Below are positions 11,638 to 22,849 of a DNA stretch of 64,000 nucleotides, piece by piece. A program made the position numbers and the translations under genes. The DNA is from Desmodus rotundus (Eukaryota; Chordata; Mammalia; Chiroptera; Phyllostomidae): positions 29,267,426-29,331,425 of the forward strand of contig NC_071398.1 of assembly GCF_022682495.2 (NCBI RefSeq), given 5' to 3'. Position 1 is the first letter of the stretch, and every line of letters begins with the position of its first letter. The notes beneath the pieces were generated by a model that saw only the letters and a program-made list of their open reading frames with translations, was not told the DNA's origin and did not search any database.

Positions 11638-12254
11638 CAGTCACTGGCCGAATGACAATATTACTGTCAATGCCAGGTGAATACACAACAGTGGTCTCAT
11701 AAGAACATTATGATGCTGAAAAATTCTCATTGCCTAGTGACATCGTGGGGTTGAAACGCTGCAGCACAGTGCATCACGCACGCGTTTGTGGTGCTTCCGG
11801 TGTGAACAAACCTCCTGCACTGGCAGTTGCACAACAGTAGAACATGTACAATTATGTACATTGATAATGGTAACGAACGACATGTTACTGGTTTATTATT
11901 TGCTATACTATACTTTGATCATCAGTAAGAGTACACTCTACTTATGTAAGAAAAGCTTGGCTATAAAAATGCCATGTGATGCTGGCAGCAGCCTCATACG
12001 TCTCGGGGTCACCACCTCTCTTGATCGCATCATTTTCTCCTCTGCTGGATTTAATCTCCTGTTGTTTTGTGCAGCGACAAGCTGTGCAGGCTTGCAGCCC
12101 AGGAGCCGCAGGCTACATACCATGGAGCAGGGCGTGTAGGAGGCTATCCCATCCAGGGTTGTGTAAGTGCACTCTGTGACATTCACACAATGACGAAATT
12201 GCCTAATGATGCCTTTCCCAGAATGCATCCCCCTCGTTAATCAGCATGTGACTG
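11638..12254. mobile_element. Tigger-like (pogo group) non-autonomous DNA transposon, nearly complete
   Basis: The ends are an inverted CAGTCAC...GTGACTG pair. Inside, the words GGTCTCATAAGAACATTAT, CAATTATGTACATTGATAAT, CATGTTACTGGTTTATTATT and a terminal ACACAATGACGAAATTGCCT block match a common mammalian Tigger-related element. Its middle is shortened to give about 617 bases. No transposase frame survives. The open frames inside (for example 11786-12139) are not genes. The exact subfamily is uncertain. Confidence 0.7.
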
Positions 12255-13690
12255 CATAGAACCGTCCTCCTCGAGTGGAACAGAGAGCCCTACACAGGCC
12301 ATGGGAGTGACCGAGGGGCACTTTCGCAGATGGTCAGTGGTAATCCAAAAACCCTTTGGGAATCTAATTAGAACCTCTGCACCCTCATCCAGAAATTATG
12401 CGCATAATTTACATATGGATAGTATCATGCATACTTGATCCAATTTCTATTGTGGGAGGATTATCTATCTCCCTTTAAACCCATTTATGGGCATCTATGA
12501 AAATCCTGTTTTAGATGGGTTAATGTTTGAGAATTTAACTGCTAGTCAGAGTTATTAGTTGAAAGCAACAGAACCCATCTCTAGCTGATAAAAAGAGAAA
12601 AGGAGTCTCTTAGAAGACCCTGCTGTAGCAGATTATTGCTGGGAGGGCTGGAGAATCAAACTCAGAAGTTCCGCAGACAGAACTAATAAAATCCACTGTG
12701 GTACTTGGCCACTGAGCCTTGTCTGCTGTCACTGCCTCCAATGACACCAGGGTGCCCAAGCTGGGGACCCCAGGGAGCAGACTCCGAGACAGGGCTGAGC
12801 TTGAAGGCTAGTGACCAGGGAGAGGTCGGTCTTTGGAACAAGGAGAGAAAAACAGAATTGGGCAGAGGGAGAAGCTGGGCTACAAGTCAGTCCCAGCAAA
12901 GGATTTAGCCACCCCCATGGGGACCTGGGAGCTGGGCTGGCCTCTCAGAGCTGCTCAGGGTGAGGGACTGGGTCAGTGGATGCAGCCACCATCCCAAACA
13001 GGACATGAGCTTGGGCAAGGTGCATTTCTTCTGCTATGGCCATTCCCAAAGAAATTTTATCTACTAGATGTCCTCTCAGAGCCTGGGGGGCAGACAGGGG
13101 GAAGTCCTCTTTCTCAAAGGGGATCTGGGCAATGAGGCCCAGTGCCCACCTGTCCCCAGCCACCCCATCAGAGAGAAGAGGCAATGACAAAGCTCCTGAC
13201 TTAATGTCCAGTGCAGATGTGTCTGACTGCAGGAGCCCAGGCCATGTGCCCTCATCCCAGGTGCAGGGAGGCTGGGATGGTGACTGCCTGGAATTTCCAC
13301 TTCTGGCCTGAGATCTGCCTGTTCCCTTCACAACTTGGAAGGAGGGAGATTCCCCAAACCCAGGGAGGGTGCTGGGTGGCCACACAAATGACAAATGCTC
13401 GCTGCATGCATAGGAGAGCTAGTGGACAGTCAAGGACCTGGCAGGGAACAGTTGTGGGGAGTTTAAGTAAAGGACACTCTCTACAAAGTATGTCGGGGAA
13501 ATCACAGATGGCACAGAGCCTGGACCCAAGGGGGAAGGGCAGGGCTTCTACAAACCGAGAGCAGGACATGCAGATGGCCACCCATCAGAAGTCCTGCTGA
13601 CCCGTCAGGGAGTGCCATGGGGGAATAAACATGCTGCTTCCTCCTCCCACCTTTCAATGAAGGGAAAGTCACTCTCCCGATGTGCCCCAA
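12255..13690. other. Unique non-coding sequence
   Basis: No gene is supported. Overlapping frames of 100-149 codons on both strands at 12.8-13.6 kb lack recognisable domains. A weak LTR- or L2-like fragment is possible at 12540-12690. Confidence 0.4.
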
Positions 13691-13699
13691 ACTCTTAAA

Positions 13700-13815
13700 A
13701 TGAGGAAGAACTATCATCTATTGAGTTTTCACTCAGAATTGTGCATTTCGCTAACCCTCGACATGCGCGTATGTTATCTCATTTATTCTCGCACTCATCC
13801 TGAGACTGACCCTGT
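13700..13815 (-). repeat. MIR SINE fragment, reverse
   Basis: ATCATCTATTGAGTTTTCAC then TATGTTATCTCATTTATTCT and GCACTCATCC fit a reversed MIR 3' half. Confidence 0.5.
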
Positions 13816-14744
13816 TTCATCTGTTTGTGGCAGACACTTTTGGTGCCCTATTTTTAGCCCTCACCCTGACCCTTTTGTGCCCTCTGACCTGAGCCCCAGA
13901 GCCAGCACCTGCCCATGTGACTTGAGGTTATTAACACCCTGAGCCGGCCAGAGAACTGAGGAGTGAGCGTCCTGCGGAGACACCCCACCGATGATTATGG
14001 AAACAAGAATATAAATACCCCAGCCCCCTCACCACCACTCTGGGTGCCTCTAAGGCACAGCCTTGCCTTTGGCTTCTATAGCTCTCAGTGGGGCTCAGCT
14101 CCAATGGCCCATGTTGGCAACCGGCTTATCACACACTTAGCAGGGCTCCTTCCCTCAGGTCTGACCTCCTGCTCCGTGAGTGTCTGCCTGTGGCCACCTC
14201 CCAGTGAACTCCTCACTCAAATCCATGTTGCAGGGTCTGCTTCCAGGGGAACCAAACTGAAATGAAGAAGCCCCGAGAGCGTACGTGACCCACGCCAGAT
14301 CCCACAGCCTCACTCAGGCTGAGCAGCCAGGACCATTGCTTCATCTTTCCTCCCCTGGACCTCCTCAAGCTTCAGGTCTTGGAAGTGGTGGCATTCCCAA
14401 GTTCAGAGACTCCTCAAATTCTCAGGTGTGTGCCTAGCAAATGTCGGGGTTCTGTCTTATGTGCACCAGGAATGGTGCAGACTTAGCTTTGCCAAGGAAT
14501 GCTCTAGAAGGAGCCTGGCATTGCCTCTGGCTGGTAGCCAGCAGCATTCCTCCCTGGGCACTCAGAAAGCAGGGCTGCTGCTCCCGTCCACAGAGCAGAC
14601 GTGAGAAGAGGGTCTGCTCAGTGTCAGGCGCAGTGAGCTTGAGGGTAAGAAGCAGTGACTCTGGGCAGGGTTTGTGCCTGGCACTCTGTATTTAGTGCTG
14701 TGTCCCATCCTCACTACGGCCTTCCCATCTGCCTTCCTAACTGC
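13816..14744. other. Unique non-coding sequence
   Basis: Nothing recognisable is seen; the short open frames are unsupported. Confidence 0.4.
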
Positions 14745-14905
14745 GGTTCTGAATGTATCACTCCCCAGTCCAAATCCCTGACCATTCCCTGGACAACAGC
14801 CTCAATCCTTCACCTGGAATCCAAACCCCTACGAGTCCTGACCCCCAATCCCCACACCCTTCCTGCCTCACCCTCCACCATCTTCTGTGGTACGGCCCTC
14901 AGCCC
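14745..14905 (+). repeat. L2 LINE fragment
   Basis: The order GAATGTATCACTCCCCAGTC, then AATCCCTGACCATTCCCTGG and CTCACCCTCCACCATCTTCT, fits the part of L2 upstream of its 3' end. Confidence 0.5.
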
Positions 14906-15234
14906 CAGGATGGGGGGAAGAGGGAGAGCCTGAGCAGGAGCCACAGCATAACTGTGAGCTGACACACACCCCTAGCAAGGGGCTGGGCATGGTCTCAGTG
15001 CCTCACCATGTGTTGACCTTCTCAGCAATGGGGAAACTGAGGCACAAAGAGAGTGTACATATCTTTAATTTGGTAGCATAGCTAATGATGAGATAAGCCT
15101 GGACTTAACAATTGTTATGTGAGTCTGTACACGCTACCCACCCAAGTGTTGAGAGAGCACAGGTCAAGCAGTCTGGATGGATGGGACAGCAAAGATGACC
15201 CAAGACACTGATAAGAGATGAGAATCAGGTTGAA

Positions 15235-15335
15235 TGGATGGTGTCAGAGGGCTTCCAGGGGGAGGCAGCATGTGAGCTTGGCTGAGTGGTGACCAGTGAA
15301 TTGTCCATTTGGCTGGAAGAGTGTGTGTTCAGCTC
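15235..15335 (-). repeat. L2 LINE fragment, reverse
   Basis: CAGAGGGCTTCCAGGGGGAG followed by GCAGCATGTGAGCTTGGCTG is the reversed L2 'aggaggc-agcatttgagct' region. Confidence 0.45.
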
Positions 15336-15339
15336 AGTT

Positions 15340-16080
15340 TCGGGAGACCAACCTGGTCAGAAGAGCTCCTGAAAAGACCAGAAAGGTAATTTTTCCAAGC
15401 TTCCCAATGGAAGGGCACAAGGAGCTGTTCATTGGGGGAGCCCATGTGAACACCCTTTTTTTGTTGTTGTTGTAAGTTCCTGGGGCTTTGGAGTAGAGTG
15501 TGAAATCGCATTTATACAAAGAAGTGGGAAACTTTCTGAGCAGTCATTTATCCCCCAAAATAGGTCCACAAGTCTTGTGGGAGGTTGAGCCCGTGAATAC
15601 TGTTGCACACAGCCCCGGGCTTCTCCATCAACCCCTGGGCTCTGGCTGCCTGGGAGAGCAGCGTGGTTGCTTTCTCTTCTATTTTTGTACCCTTGAATGT
15701 CTGGGTGCACAGTCACCAACTGGATGTGTGTGTTTAATTTGGCAGTGGGATATTGGAAAGGGCTGGGAAGCCCTCGAGATATTTGGAACTGCCAAGGAGA
15801 TGGTCATTGGCTTATAACAAATTTGCATTCCTATACATCAGCTCCTCCGGTCTGGGCTTAGAAAAGAGGTTTATTCATCAACCTGCGTGGAATTTGGTCT
15901 TGGGGCTGCTGGCTTTCATTCCTCTCCCCTGACCATGTAATCAATCATGTAAATACCAACTGTAAACTGTAAGGAACAATGGAGTCATATGGTGCGTTTG
16001 TAAGATCCCAGCATAGCCAGGGCTCAGTGGGCAGTGGGGCTGGATGGGGTTTGGACATCAGGAGATTCATAGAGTCTCAT
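15340..16080. other. Unique sequence with regulatory-looking words
   Basis: No gene is seen. CATGTAATCAATCATGTAAA (about 15935) and GGAACAATGG (about 15972, SOX-like) lie in a repeat-free segment at 15.82-16.0 kb. Confidence 0.25.
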
Positions 16081-16457
16081 TGCTATGGACTGAATTGTGT
16101 GTGTCCCTCCCCCAAATTAATATGTTGAAGGCCTGGCCCCCCACGGAGATGGTGTTTGGACGTGGGACTTTTGGGAAGCCATTAGGATTAGATAAGGCCC
16201 TGAGGATGGGGACCTCATGGTGTGATTAGTGGCTTTATAAGAGGAAGGGAGAGAGAGAGTGTGTTCTCCGCACATGAGGAACACAGGGAGAAGGTGGCTG
16301 TCTACAGCCAGGGACAGGGTTCTCACCAGCAACCAACCCTTCTGGCATCCTGAACTTGGACTTCCAGTCTCCAAAACTGTGGGACATAAATGTCCTACAG
16401 TTGCTGAAGCCACCCAGGCTGTGGTGTTTTGTTATGGCAGCCCAAGCTGATTAATAC
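16081..16457 (+). mobile_element. MaLR (MLT1/MST-type) solo LTR
   Basis: The LTR runs from TGCTATGGACTGAATTGTGT at its start, through TTAATATGTTGAAGGCCTGG, a TTTATAAGAGGAAGGGAGAG segment, and CTTGGACTTCCAGTCTCCAA, to TGTTATGGCAGCCCAAGCTG...TTAATACA at its end. Both ends are present and no internal region follows. It appears intact for its age. Confidence 0.8.
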
Positions 16458-16599
16458 ACCCATGGAAGGTAGCACAGATGGTTGGGAGATGTCTCACCCA
16501 GCAGTAAGCTGGGATGGAAACTGGGCTAATGAGAAATCAGTACCAGAGAGGTTCAATAAGAGAATTGGGTGGAGGCAATAAGGAGGAGGCAGGGCTCAT

Positions 16600-17040
16600 T
16601 CCTTCTTCCTGTTAGTAATAGAAACCTTCCTGGAGTTTCAGTAGGACACATGACCACCAAGCTAGAGATTCAACTTCCCCGCCTTGCCTTCAGTTGGGTG
16701 TGGTCATGTGACAGTGCTCTCACCAAGGAGGTATGCAATTCCATGTCACTTCCTTGGAGGAATTTCTTGCCCTCCATTCCATGTTTCCTGCCCTGGTGGA
16801 GCACGGACATAGTGCTGCCGGGTCAGCTTCTATTATGTGGGCAAGAACATCACCCCAGGAGATGACAGCAGGAGGAAGACTGAAGGAACCTGGATCCCTG
16901 TGAGACCCTATGGAGTGCAGCTAGCCGCCCTGATCTGCCCACCACTTATGGAGAACCAGGGTTCCACTTGTGTGAACCACTGTCCTGAGGCCTTTCTTTG
17001 TCACAGCAGCTGAGCCTGAACCTGACTAATTCATGGGCTG
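16600..17040 (+). mobile_element. Ancient LTR-like element (MaLR/ERVL group)
   Basis: GTTGGGTGTGGTCATGTGAC, GGAACCTGGATCCCTGTGAG and the terminal CACAGCAGCTGAGCCTGAAC...CTAATTCA match a mammalian LTR layout. Subfamily not assigned. Confidence 0.5.
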
Positions 17041-17429
17041 AATTAGAAATTCACTCCCTGTGGAACAGTCCTTCTCATCTTGAAAGGATTTTGTTTTTAT
17101 CTGAGGAAGAAGTTGGCTGTGCATCAAATGGCTTGTTATAATGGCAAGCAAGATAAGCTTTATTCAGAGCTGTGGCCCATGGGGTCATGCTTGTACTCAC
17201 ATATCCACCTAGACATGCTTGCTCCTTAGAGAAGCACGGGATGGTTTGGTGTATTCATGGCAGAAGGGACTGCAAGGGGCCCCATGGAGAGCATGAAACG
17301 GACTTCTGGGAGCCCACTTATACAGAAGGTACACAGTGACATGGAGTTAAGCAGAGGTGGGTTCAGATTTTGATCCCACCTCTTAACTAACAGTGCTGGT
17401 TATTGGTGCTACATGAAAACATTTGCCAA

Positions 17430-17765
17430 TATCCCCAATTCTTCCTTCTGAGTTTCTAAACACATGACAGAATTACATTTCCTAGACCACAAAACTAGTT
17501 CTGGACAGTGAGTAATGAATGCAACACTATTTGATTTCTGGCATGAGACCCTCAACAATTCCCTTGCTCCCTCTGTCTCAGCTACCAGCAGAGTTCAAGA
17601 TGGAAACTGCTCCATCAGCCTGGGTCCCTGAGTGATCTCAATGACCCAACATCGCATAATGAGTATATGGCATGATCATAATTAAACCTTTGTCTTTTCA
17701 AGCCATCGAGATTTCAGGATTATTTGTTATTGCAGCAGAACTTCAACCGTACTGACTGATGCACC
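17430..17765 (+). mobile_element. Ancient MaLR-like LTR 3' part
   Basis: GCCTGGGTCCCTGAGTGATC, then AAACCTTTGTCTTTTCAAGC, GAGATTTCAGGATTATTTGT and TATTGCAGCAGAACTTCAAC...TACTGACTGATGC form the usual LTR 3' end. Confidence 0.6.
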
Positions 17766-17769
17766 AGCT

Positions 17770-17880
17770 GTGTGACCTTCAATTACTCAGCTTCTCTGAG
17801 CTTTGATTCCCTCACCTTCATTACCATGGGGATGTGAAGATGATGTTTCTGACCTAATTCAGTTTGTGGACAGATCAGAG
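17770..17880 (+). repeat. MIR SINE fragment
   Basis: CAGCTGTGTGACCTTCAATT followed by CTCAGCTTCTCTGAGC is the MIR core. Confidence 0.55.
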
Positions 17881-18424
17881 AAAATTATATCTATTAAATA
17901 CTTAATAGAAACCCCAGCATTTGGTAGGCTCTCAATCAAGCATCTTGATTCCTCCCAGGTGATTCTGATTTATTTGTGTATGACACCCGTGGGCTTTCAC
18001 TTTCCCACATTTTCTTCCCTCCCTTGACTTCATTCCAGGACTGCTCAATTTGGCTGAAGCCCCTGGGGTTTGACGTGTGCTGTTTGACACCCAGGTGACA
18101 TGTTACAAACTCCAGGAACCTCTGTCAGGAAGGCAGAACAGCAATGCTAGTCAGTTTCCCTGAGGGTGCAGGGTATTTTTATTCTTTGAGTCCACCCTTT
18201 CCATTAGCTGAACTTTTATAGCTTGGAAAGAAGACAGCAAATTGTACACATTTCCAAGAATTCTTAATGCAAGTTCCCTGGAGTCCAGGGCTAACTAAGC
18301 TTGTACCTAAGTCCCAGTTTGAAACCCAGAGAGTTGGGCACACTCCCCAGCAGCAGATCTAGGGTTTGCTCCCTGGGCAATGTGGCATCCCAGGGTGTCC
18401 AAGAACACAGGCTGAGGGGCCAGG
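17881..18424. other. Unique non-coding sequence
   Basis: No gene or repeat is recognised. Confidence 0.35.
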
Positions 18425-18650
18425 TGGCCTGGGTCCCAGCCACATATCTACCACTCACCACGTGACTCCTTTACTCTCTCTGAGTCTTAGTTTTCCCCTC
18501 TGTAAAATGGGATAACAAGAGTGCCTGCTTCAGAGGATTGCTACTGGGTTAAAGCAGTTAATACATGAAAAGCATGTACAAACCATGGCCAGCATAAAGT
18601 AAAAGCTCAGAAAAATTCTAGCTGCTATTATTATTAACATCACTACTCCC
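18425..18650 (+). repeat. MIR SINE, nearly complete
   Basis: The MIR order is clear: CTGGGTCCCAGCC, GTGACTCCTTTACTCTCTCT, CTCTGTAAAATGGGATAACA, GTTAATACATGAAAAGCATG and a final CTATTATTATTA. Confidence 0.7.
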
Positions 18651-18842
18651 AACTTGGATCAAGACCAGCCCGCCTCTCCTCCTTCCTGCCTTCTCTTCCT
18701 AAAGGATCTTCCCTGTCTATCCAACATTCTCAGCCACAGTCTCTGACATACTGATGAGTTAAGATCTCCTGTGTGTAGGTCACAACAATTGTCTAGAAAG
18801 AATTGTTCAAGTGCTACATATTATTGCTGAATATGCAAATTA

Positions 18843-18848
18843 TTTATT
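18843..18848 (-). promoter_or_regulatory. AATAAA polyadenylation-type signal (minus strand)
   Basis: A minus-strand AATAAA lies about 120 bases past the stop codon of the exon-like piece at 18970-19196, in AT-rich sequence that would serve as a short 3' UTR. AATAAA is common in AT-rich DNA, so position is the only support. Confidence 0.3.
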
Positions 18849-18969
18849 GCTTGTTTTATAAATTAGGCTTGATTGATGAATCAGAATTTTATGAAATTTT
18901 ATGCCTTTTATAAATTATACCTGATTTACTAGGATGCAATTAATGGCTCTCCCTCTCATAGTATCACTC

Positions 18970-19196
<227 letters not shown>

Positions 19197-19337
19197 CTGC
19201 AAGAGGAGACATTGGAGAAGAACCAAACTGGGTCTATAAGGAGGCACATCAGAGACGTCTCACATATTCATGCTCCATTCATGTTGTCTGCCTCTCGAGT
19301 CACTGAGAAGACCACCGCTGTCAGGACAGTTTGGAGT

Positions 19338-19343
19338 TTTATT
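19338..19343 (-). promoter_or_regulatory. AATAAA polyadenylation-type signal (minus strand)
   Basis: A minus-strand AATAAA lies 74 bases past the stop at 19417-19419 of the transmembrane exon-like piece, followed by GT-containing sequence (AGCGGTGGTCTTCTC). It is compatible with a mature 3' end at about 19.32 kb. Confidence 0.35.
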
Positions 19344-19416
19344 GAAAATTGGATGATTTTTCTCTTGATATTTTTCCTTCAGTAGTAGGTTGGTTCATTA
19401 ATAAATGTGAGGCCAT

Positions 19417-19638
19417 TTAAAAAATAGTATACAAATACAACTTAAGTGAATAACTATTAGAAAGGCACATGAGCAAAAATAAGACGATGAAAATCACTAG
19501 CAATGCCCCGACCAACAGAGAAGCACTGTTCACCCGTTCACACATATTCTTCTGCTCAGATATGGTGGTCATCTCACTTTCTGTGACATCACCCCTTTTG
19601 ACCCTCACACCATTCTGGAATCCATTTTGCTCATTTTC
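19417..19638 (-). CDS. Candidate exon with single transmembrane segment, unrecognised gene
   Basis: The minus strand has an acceptor (GGGGTCTTAGCAG) at 19639, then 73 open codons to TAA at 19417-19419. The first ~39 residues are polar and include RVKRGD, a possible basic cleavage site, and one Cys. Residues 40-59 form a strong membrane segment (SLLVGALLVIFIVLFLLMCL), followed by a short tail. This order (polar stem, basic motif, transmembrane helix, short tail) suits a type I membrane protein. It can be read as a terminal exon using the AATAAA at 19338-19343, or as an internal exon ending at 19455 with a weak donor (AATA|GTTATT) whose phase fits the exon-like piece at 18970-19196. The acceptor's pyrimidine tract is weak. 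I do not recognise the family. The hydrophobic run could be accidental. Confidence 0.35.
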   Translation of the reverse strand, partial: ENEQNGFQNGVRVKRGDVTESEMTTISEQKNMCERVNSASLLVGALLVIFIVLFLLMCLSNSYSLKLYLYTIF

Positions 19639-19699
19639 CTGCTAAGACCCCGGGGGCTCAGGATGTTTAAAAGACTTTTTCAGCAACACGCAGTAGGAA

Positions 19700-20000
19700 A
19701 TGGTGGGGGTTGGGTACGATCAACCAGGTACTTTAGGGCGAGTTTCCAGGAATCCTGTGACGGGGAGGGGGGGCTGAGAGAAGAGGTGGTCTCAGGGGGA
19801 GCTCTGGAGATGTGAGCTGCATCACAGAGTTGCTTCGACCTTGAGTCAGTCGTTGGCCAAGATCTTGGGGTTTGGCAGGTGCATAGCTTTCAGTCAAGGG
19901 GGTTCCCATTCTGCCACAGGCACTTCTGCAAAGAAAGTTTAGCTGAGAGCTGTTAGCAGCTAACCCTCGTAGCCTCTGGGGCTGGGGCAGCAGGCAAAGA
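19700..20000. other. Unique sequence between exon-like pieces
   Basis: On the minus strand an open frame covers 19733-20053, and a further acceptor-like site (CTTTCTTTGCAG) ends near 19929, but the frame is Pro/Leu-rich and low in protein character. I treat this as intron-like. Confidence 0.25.
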
Positions 20001-20009
20001 AACACACAC

Positions 20010-20068
20010 CAGTGAGACATTATAGACTGTGACAACTGCCCTAAAGGAGACATTCAGGGTGGACGTTT
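20010..20068 (-). CDS. Candidate short exon (extracellular-like strand), unrecognised
   Basis: On the minus strand GTGCTGACCTCAG ends at 20069, giving an acceptor with a branch-point-like CTGAC. The donor is CTG|GTGTGT at 20009. The 59 bases read two leading bases plus 19 codons (TSTLNVSFRAVVTVYNVSL), with alternating hydrophobic residues and two N-glycosylation sequons (NVS twice). It ends in phase 0, matching the start of the transmembrane exon-like piece, and its two leading bases match the phase-1 end of the piece at 22850-23027. Because it is so short, chance is a serious alternative. Confidence 0.2.
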
Positions 20069-20479
20069 CTGAGGTCAGCACAGGGGAAGTTAGGTAGCAC
20101 ACAATCACAGTCCCAAATCCAAACAACCACACACTGAAAACCACTTCCTTTCCCCCAAAGAGAATGCCTCCTTCAACGCTTCCAACATATGGCAATTTTT
20201 ATCAGGTAGTGACCTACCTATTCACCCCACAGATAAATAAATACCTGAAACACCACAGCACCACCCAACATACACACACATCTCCATCATCTGAGAAAAA
20301 AGAAATACACTCAGATATTTTTAAGTCCTTAAGATCTCAAGAAGCATAGACCGGGCAGAAGAGGTGCACTTGAACTGTGCTGCCCCACCCAAACCCACGA
20401 CATGATGGCTAAGGGGGAGAAAAGGGAGTGGGCATTGTTCAGTAGCAAAATACCTGTTGTTACAAACTGATAGAGGGAC

Positions 20480-20940
20480 ATAGAAATACAGAGAAATCAT
20501 ACAAAATAATCATGAAGGGAGAGGGTCAATAGGCAAATGTATAAGCAAATTGAGGTGCAGCCTGTCGATGCAAATCTCTGCAATTTTACAAAACAAACAA
20601 GAAACAACTGGTGCCTGCAACAAGCCGGACAAATCTCCACACCATGCTGAATGAAAGAGGCCACGCTCAAAAGAATGAATGCTGTTTGGTTTCATGTAGG
20701 TCAGCTTCTGGACCAGGCAAAGCAGACCAATTGTGACAGAGAGAAGATGAGCGGGAATGAGGGCTGCCAGTCGACTGCGAAGGAGCCCAGGGCGCTCTGA
20801 GAGGGAAGGACGTGTTCTGCACCTTCATCCTGGTGGTGGTTACATACTGTACACATCGCCAAACTCGTCAAACTCTACTCTGCATGTGGGTGCATTTTAC
20901 TGGGTACAAACTGTTTTTCAGGAAGGCTGGGGAGTCATGA
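20480..20940 (+). mobile_element. L1M-type LINE 3' end fragment
   Basis: ACTGATAGAGGGACATAGAA-like text, then CCTGGTGGTGGTTACATACT, GTACACATCGCCAAACTCGT and GGTGCATTTTACTGGGTACA, follow the 3' end of old L1 elements. Confidence 0.6.
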
Positions 20941-21189
20941 ACGTGACTGGAGTATCTTTGAAGGTAGGATTGTGGGGGCCATTTGCTCTTTGTTTTCCTT
21001 GTGCGATGTGCTGCCTTTTCAAAGTTTTCTTCTATTTCAAAAATGTCCACCAGGCTGTCATCTCTTAAGGACAGTGTGGTGCTGTAAAATAATTTCTGCA
21101 AATTTGTTGACTGTCCTTCTTTTAAAAGATGGAAACCAATTCCTCCCTCCCCCTGAGTGTGGTAGGCCAGATTTAGTAACTCGCTTCTA

Positions 21190-21602
21190 ACAAACAATAA
21201 CAGGAACTGACTGCGTGACTTTGAAGACCTGGTCATCGAAGGCCCTGTGCTTCCACCTCAGGCTCTCTCAGATCACTCACTCTGGGGGAAGCCAGCTGCC
21301 ATGCAGTGAGGACGCTCAAGCAGCCCTGTGGAGTGGCCCTCGTGGGGAGGAACTGAGGCCTCCTGCCACTAGCCACGTGAGGGAGCCGTCCTGGGAAGCA
21401 GACCCCCCAGCTGAGCCGTCAGATGAGACAGCAGCCCTGGCTGACTTTCCACCTTTGTCACTGTGAAACACCCTGAGCACCAGAAACACCCAGCTAAACT
21501 GTTCCTGAGTTCCTGACGCTCAGAAACTATGAAATGATACACATTTGCTGTTTTAGGCCACTAAGTTTGAAGTAATTTTTTACACAATAGATCACTGATA
21601 CA
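21190..21602 (+). mobile_element. MLT1-type MaLR LTR
   Basis: CATGCAGTGAGGACGCTCAA, AGTTCCTGACGCTCAGAAAC and the end GGCCACTAAGTTTGAAGTAA...ATCACTGATACAG match MLT1C/D-like LTRs. Confidence 0.65.
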
Positions 21603-21604
21603 GA

Positions 21605-21735
21605 TAAAATACTGTTAACAGATAAAACACTGTTTTTTCTTACTGCTGACCTATCAGCAACCAGAACAGTGCCTAGCACAGAGTAGGCATTCAAATGGAC
21701 ATTTGTTGAATGGATCCATGAATTAAACTATCGAA
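21605..21735 (+). repeat. Short tandem duplication followed by L2/MIR 3' end
   Basis: ACAGATAAAATACTGTT is followed at once by ACAGATAAAACACTGTT, a tandem copy with one change. Then CAGTGCCTAGCACAGAGTAG...TTTGTTGAATGGATCCATGA is an L2-type 3' end. Confidence 0.5.
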
Positions 21736-21789
21736 AATATGCACTAGCTTGAGCTATCGTATGGTATAGCCTTAGGGGAAATAAGATAC

Positions 21790-21910
21790 CTTTGTTGCGG
21801 GCCTACTATGTGACAGATGTTTAGTGACAGACCCACATTAGGTCATTAATCCTCACCCACTAATTACTATCAGCCCTAGTTTACAGATGTGGAACCTGAG
21901 GCTCTCAACC
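21790..21910 (-). repeat. MIR SINE fragment, reverse
   Basis: GGCCTACTATGTGACAGATG, then ATTAATCCTCACCCACTAAT and GTTTACAGATGTGGAACCTG fit a reversed MIR. Confidence 0.55.
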
Positions 21911-22402
21911 ACAGGCTCTCCGCTGTGCACATGGCAGCCCCTCCCGAGGCTGCAGAAGGGCCCTGGGCCTGGGTCTCTTGGCTCCTAGAACATGTTCCCC
22001 GCACTGCAGAAGCATCACGGAGTTTGAAGAGGAGAAAATGATAGCGGAAAGACACGGAACACAAATGTGAAGAGTCTGCTTCACAGAAGAGGGCACCAAG
22101 GCTCAGACGGAGATCACGGCCTCAGGGACACGCTGCAGTGGCTCACACCAGGCTGAGCCTGAGAGACAGGAGGCAAGCACCTCGCCCATCAACAGGGGTT
22201 TTCCTACTTGTGTTGTCAGAGTGTGACCTTATTTCACTTTTTGACTGATCGCAAAGTAATACATAGTTTTTGTTTGAAGAGGCTGGAAACTACAGAGGAG
22301 CCAAAATCTTTTACCTTTTCCTTTACCCAAAAAGAAAACATTGTTTTGATCATATTTAACATTTTTACACAACAAAAATAGGAATCATATGTTGTGTGTT
22401 GT

Positions 22403-22605
22403 GTAGTGGATTTCTCAACCTTGGTATCGTTGGCGTTCGGACTGAACAATTGTTTGCTGTGAGGGCTGCCTGAGCGCTGTAAGATGCCCATTGGCACCTG
22501 CCTGGCCCCTGCAGGCTGGTAGCACATCCAAGGGTAAAGACTGAGAATGTCTCTAGATATTGTCAAATGTCCTTGGACATTTCACCCCAGGTAAGAACTA
22601 CTTTG
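22403..22605 (+). mobile_element. hAT-Charlie-like MITE
   Basis: Starts TTTCTCAACCTTGG and runs through GTTTGCTGTGAGGGCTGCCT, TAAGATGCCCATTGGCACCT and TGTCAAATGTCCTTGGACAT to a terminal CCCCAGGTAAGAACTACT. This is a common Charlie-group layout; subfamily not assigned. Confidence 0.55.
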
Positions 22606-22849
22606 ATATAGTAACCTGCTTATTCACTTACTCATATGCAATACACACTTTTCAGGCCATCAAGCATTTTTCTGAAATAAGATTTTTCAGCAGATGGTTT
22701 GATTGCCTCTAATCAATGAGCCATGTTTTATCAACCAGCTCTTGTTAGGGTTCATACTGTTTCCACTTTTACTTGGTTTGTTTTTAAAGCTGGAGCATCA
22801 TTTACTGTTCCTGAGGCAAAAGTCTTCGCCTTTGCTGTGGGTCATCAAC

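Noticed and set aside
11786..12139. 117-codon forward open frame with hydrophobic stretches
   Set aside because: Lies wholly inside the Tigger-like element and shows no transposase similarity that I recognise.
19733..20053. 106-codon reverse open frame between the exon-like pieces, considered as coding
   Set aside because: Pro/Leu-rich low-character sequence, overlaps the 59-base exon-like piece in another frame, and better fits an intron.
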